Shown here piece after piece: positions 42,829 to 45,031 of a DNA stretch of 45,031 bases. The position numbers and the translations under genes were made by a program. This DNA comes from Gammaproteobacteria bacterium (lineage in GTDB: Bacteria; Pseudomonadota; Gammaproteobacteria; HyVt-429). The notes beneath the pieces were generated by a model that did not search any database, had not been told where the DNA came from, and saw nothing but the letters and a program-made list of their open reading frames with translations. Where the stretch lies: contig JAJDOE010000041.1 in assembly GCA_022340345.1 (NCBI GenBank), positions 1-45,031 of the forward strand, in the 5' to 3' direction. The first letter of the stretch is position 1. Each line of letters begins with the position of its first letter.

Positions 42829-43533
42829 GTGTTGAAACTACGAATCAAATTGCTGCTGGCGGGGATTCTGCCGGCGCCGCCGCTGCTGGCCGCCGAAGAC
42901 GCGATCTCGGCGCCGGCGCTGGCCTGGGTGGTGGCCGGCGGCACCGTGGTGCTGGTGTTTGTTGGCCTGTGGCTGAATGCCCGTCACAAGCTCAGCACCA
43001 TCGGCATCGTGCTGTCCCAGCGTAGCGAACTGGCCACCCGCGAGGCGGAAGCGGAACTGGACGATGTCTACCAGCTCGACGATCACTATTTCCAGGCCGT
43101 CTACGAGGAGTTGCGCCGTGGCGACATGCGCCCGGGCCTGTGGACCAAGGCCTTTTCCATGGCGGACGGTGTGCCGCGCCGGCAAAAGGCAATCTACGTC
43201 CGCCTGCGGGTGCGCCAGTTGGCGTCCCAGGGCGAGCGCCCGGCCGCGCCGGCGATGAGCCTGCCGGACAAGCGCTACCAGCTGATGTTTCGCGGCGAGC
43301 TGCGCCCGGGCTTCGAGCGCGAAGTGGTGCATTTGGCTATCGCCAGCCTGCTCCAGCTTGACCCTGGCGCGCTGACCGACGTGTTTGCCGGCCAGCGCCG
43401 GTTGGTGATGAATGATCTGGATATTCGCCAGGCGGCCCGCCAGCGCGGCCTGTTTCACGACGCCGGTGGCGTGTGTCACGTGTTGCCCTCGTCGCCCCCC
43501 CAACCCGCCGCGTTGCCTCCGGCCGGTCGCTGA
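42829..43533 (+). CDS. Membrane-anchored protein of unknown function
   Basis: A 234-residue protein. The N-terminus has two hydrophobic stretches: one signal-like at about residues 3-20 and a transmembrane helix at about 29-49 (WVVAGGTVVLVFVGLWL). The soluble part is Arg-rich and helical, with LDDHYFQAVYEELRRGDMRPG and a C-terminal module YQLMFRGELRPGFEREVVHL ... LQLDPGALTDVFAGQRRLVM that resembles a small domain seen in other proteobacterial membrane proteins; I cannot name it. The start is GTG 42829 or TTG 42832; TTG 42766, overlapping the glutaredoxin stop, is less likely. The end is Pro-rich. Confidence 0.65.
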   Translation: MLKLRIKLLLAGILPAPPLLAAEDAISAPALAWVVAGGTVVLVFVGLWLNARHKLSTIGIVLSQRSELATREAEAELDDVYQLDDHYFQAVYEELRRGDMRPGLWTKAFSMADGVPRRQKAIYVRLRVRQLASQGERPAAPAMSLPDKRYQLMFRGELRPGFEREVVHLAIASLLQLDPGALTDVFAGQRRLVMNDLDIRQAARQRGLFHDAGGVCHVLPSSPPQPAALPPAGR

Positions 43534-43568
43534 ACGAGTCCCACGATGCCGTTGCCGGGTCCCGGGCT

Positions 43569-44987
43569 TTGATTTCCCGGTGGCGGCGGGCACTGGTTCT
43601 CGCGAGCCTGCTTCTGCTGGCGGCCTGCGCCAACCGGGGTCCGGACCTCGCGCGCCTGTACCAGCACATCGGCACGGGCCGGCCCCATCCGCCGGTGATT
43701 ATTATTCCCGGTCTGCTCGGCGCGACCCTGGAGCGCGACGGAGTGGAGATCTTTCCGGGAGGCTGGTCGCGGTTCGTGACCGGCGATGATTTTCCGGAAC
43801 TGGCCTTGCCCATCGATGGACAACGCCTGATGCCAAGGGATAACGGCGTGCGGCCGGCAGCCCTGTTCGACAAACTGGTGGAAGTGGACTTCTACAACCG
43901 CATCCGCGAAACCCTGCGAAAGGCGGGCAGGTACCATTTTGCGCAGCCGGGAACGCCGGTGAACGATCCGGCCGTTCGGCGCCAGTACGTGTTTCTCTAT
44001 GACTGGCGCCAGGACCTGGCCGGCATCGCGGCCCAGCTGGACCGGTTTGTTGAACAGATCCGCGCGGACTACGGCGACCCGCAGCTGCGGGTGGACGTGG
44101 TCGCCCACAGCATGGGCGGGTTGCTGGTGCGCTACTTCAGCCTGTTCGGCGGCGAGGACGTGCTGAGTAGCGACGGCGGCATCCCCACTCCCAGCCACGC
44201 GGGCGCGGCCAAGCTGCGCAAGGCCGTGCTCATTGGTACTCCGAACCTGGGCGCGCTGAATACCCTGGGCAGCATGGTGCGGGGGTACCGTCTTGGCCTG
44301 GCCCGGGTGGCTACCGAGGTGGAGCTGACCATGCCGGCCGCCTACCAGTTGCTGCCCCACCCGGACCGGGAGTGGATCATCGCCAGCGACGGCAGCCGGC
44401 CCGACCGGGACCTGTACGATCCGGAGACCTGGCGGCAATTCGGATGGGGACCGTATGACCCGGACGTGCGCAAGCGCGTACTTTCACGTTACGGGGATCC
44501 GCAGCAGGGGGAAGAATTCCTGGCCTTGCTGACCGCCTACTTTGAACACCAGTTGCGGCGGGCGCGGGATTTTCATCGTGCCATCGCGTTGCCAACGCGC
44601 AGCCGCTACATTTTGTTTGGCGGCGACTGTGAGCTGACTCCGGCCCGCTGCCTGGTGGAGCGCGGCGAGGATACCTGGAAATTGCGCCTGGACCCGCGCA
44701 AGGTGGTCCTGCGTCAGGCCGACGTGAATTATGAAGAACTCATGCTGGAGCCGGGAGACGGCAACGTCACCAAGACTTCCCTGCTGGCCCGCAGTGCCCT
44801 GAATTCGGCTTTTGCGGCGCCGGAGGAAGGAAACCCGCTGGCAGTAGCCTACTCCATATTGTTGTGTGAGCGGCATTTCGCGCTTACCGGCAACGTGCAC
44901 TTTCGTGACAACTTGCTCAACGTTTTGCTCCTGCAGGAGACCACCGAGGATTTGCGGCGTCCGGTGAAGCTGCCAGCGGAGAAGTAA
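43569..44987 (+). CDS. LCAT-like lipoprotein acyltransferase/lipase
   Basis: A 472-residue alpha/beta hydrolase of the lecithin:cholesterol acyltransferase family. A lipoprotein signal peptide ends in the lipobox LLAAC with Cys20. The fold begins PPVIIIPGLLGATLE, the nucleophile Ser181 lies in VVAHSMGGLLVRYF, and the acid is probably Asp in EPGDGNVTKTSLL; a C-terminal His (VHFRDNLLNV region) completes the triad. Bacterial LCAT proteins hydrolyse or transfer phospholipid acyl chains at the envelope; the real substrate is unknown. The start is uncertain: TTG 43569 directly precedes the signal peptide, whereas GTG 43473 would overlap the previous gene by 61 nt. Confidence 0.82.
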   Translation: MISRWRRALVLASLLLLAACANRGPDLARLYQHIGTGRPHPPVIIIPGLLGATLERDGVEIFPGGWSRFVTGDDFPELALPIDGQRLMPRDNGVRPAALFDKLVEVDFYNRIRETLRKAGRYHFAQPGTPVNDPAVRRQYVFLYDWRQDLAGIAAQLDRFVEQIRADYGDPQLRVDVVAHSMGGLLVRYFSLFGGEDVLSSDGGIPTPSHAGAAKLRKAVLIGTPNLGALNTLGSMVRGYRLGLARVATEVELTMPAAYQLLPHPDREWIIASDGSRPDRDLYDPETWRQFGWGPYDPDVRKRVLSRYGDPQQGEEFLALLTAYFEHQLRRARDFHRAIALPTRSRYILFGGDCELTPARCLVERGEDTWKLRLDPRKVVLRQADVNYEELMLEPGDGNVTKTSLLARSALNSAFAAPEEGNPLAVAYSILLCERHFALTGNVHFRDNLLNVLLLQETTEDLRRPVKLPAEK

Positions 44988-45031
44988 TCGCCCGTCGAAC
45001 GGACGCCGGGGGCGCGCCCTCGTCAAATTCC

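Noticed and set aside
1..45031. tRNA or rRNA genes, prophage or genomic island
   Set aside because: No cloverleaf-forming sequence, integrase, transposase or phage gene was seen, and base composition looks even apart from short intergenic stretches.

Overview
The window is about 45 kb of GC-rich (roughly two-thirds G+C by eye), densely packed bacterial chromosome. Gene content and order point to a free-living gammaproteobacterium: ttcA, an RF3 gene, sohB, a zinc-ribbon Nudix protein, tesB, prpBCD under a GntR/FCD regulator, a class II DAHP synthase and single-haem cytochromes c. I cannot place it more precisely; purple-sulfur or Ectothiorhodospiraceae-like lineages are a guess. I saw no tRNA, rRNA, CRISPR array, transposase, integrase or phage gene. 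It reads as core chromosome with a few unusual genes and small non-coding repeats.

Layout. 1-2.6 kb: end of kbl, ttcA, a YdcH-like protein, a secreted DsrE-like protein and a FecR-domain protein. 2.6-4.6 kb: RF3 gene (prfC, minus strand), flanked by a 75-bp-period tandem repeat on one side and a MITE-like repeat on the other. 4.6-8.6 kb: a retropepsin-like protease and an M20 amidohydrolase sharing a TAATG junction, a Nudix hydrolase, a HAD hydrolase and a DUF2726-like protein. 8.6-11.5 kb: sohB divergent from a MarR regulator with a textbook promoter and operator, an unknown gene, and two tandem cytochromes c ending in a strong terminator. 11.5-16.6 kb: a minus-strand sugar module of two SDR sugar-nucleotide epimerases, a GT2 glycosyltransferase and a polytopic GT-C-like protein, the last three joined by 4-nt overlaps.

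16.6-22 kb: EamA transporter, HSD10-like dehydrogenase, secreted dienelactone hydrolase, tesB, an SGNH-like protein and a three-cluster CDGSH iron-sulfur protein. 22-31.7 kb: an acyl-CoA and propionyl-CoA catabolic block. TetR, FAD reductase, etfB, etfA and an acyl-CoA dehydrogenase form one tightly coupled operon; GntR, prpB, prpC and prpD form the next. Together with tesB and the HSD10-like enzyme this suggests oxidation of odd-chain or branched acyl-CoAs (for example from isoleucine), with propionyl-CoA burned by the methylcitrate cycle. No prpE is present, which fits CoA-bound rather than free propionate as the source.

31.9-45 kb: a fusion of a flavin-reductase-like split barrel to a UbiA/MenA-type prenyltransferase (the most unusual protein here), an outer-membrane factor plus RND pump without an adaptor gene, an aminotransferase, class II DAHP synthase, an orphan gene with its own terminator, an exported Arg/Gly/Tyr repeat protein, a glutaredoxin, an anchored unknown protein and an LCAT-like lipoprotein.

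Two themes recur. Many genes are translationally coupled through ATGA, GTGA or TAATG junctions. Several others have a -10-like hexamer exactly 6-7 nt before the start codon, which suggests leaderless mRNAs. All start sites and promoter calls are by eye.
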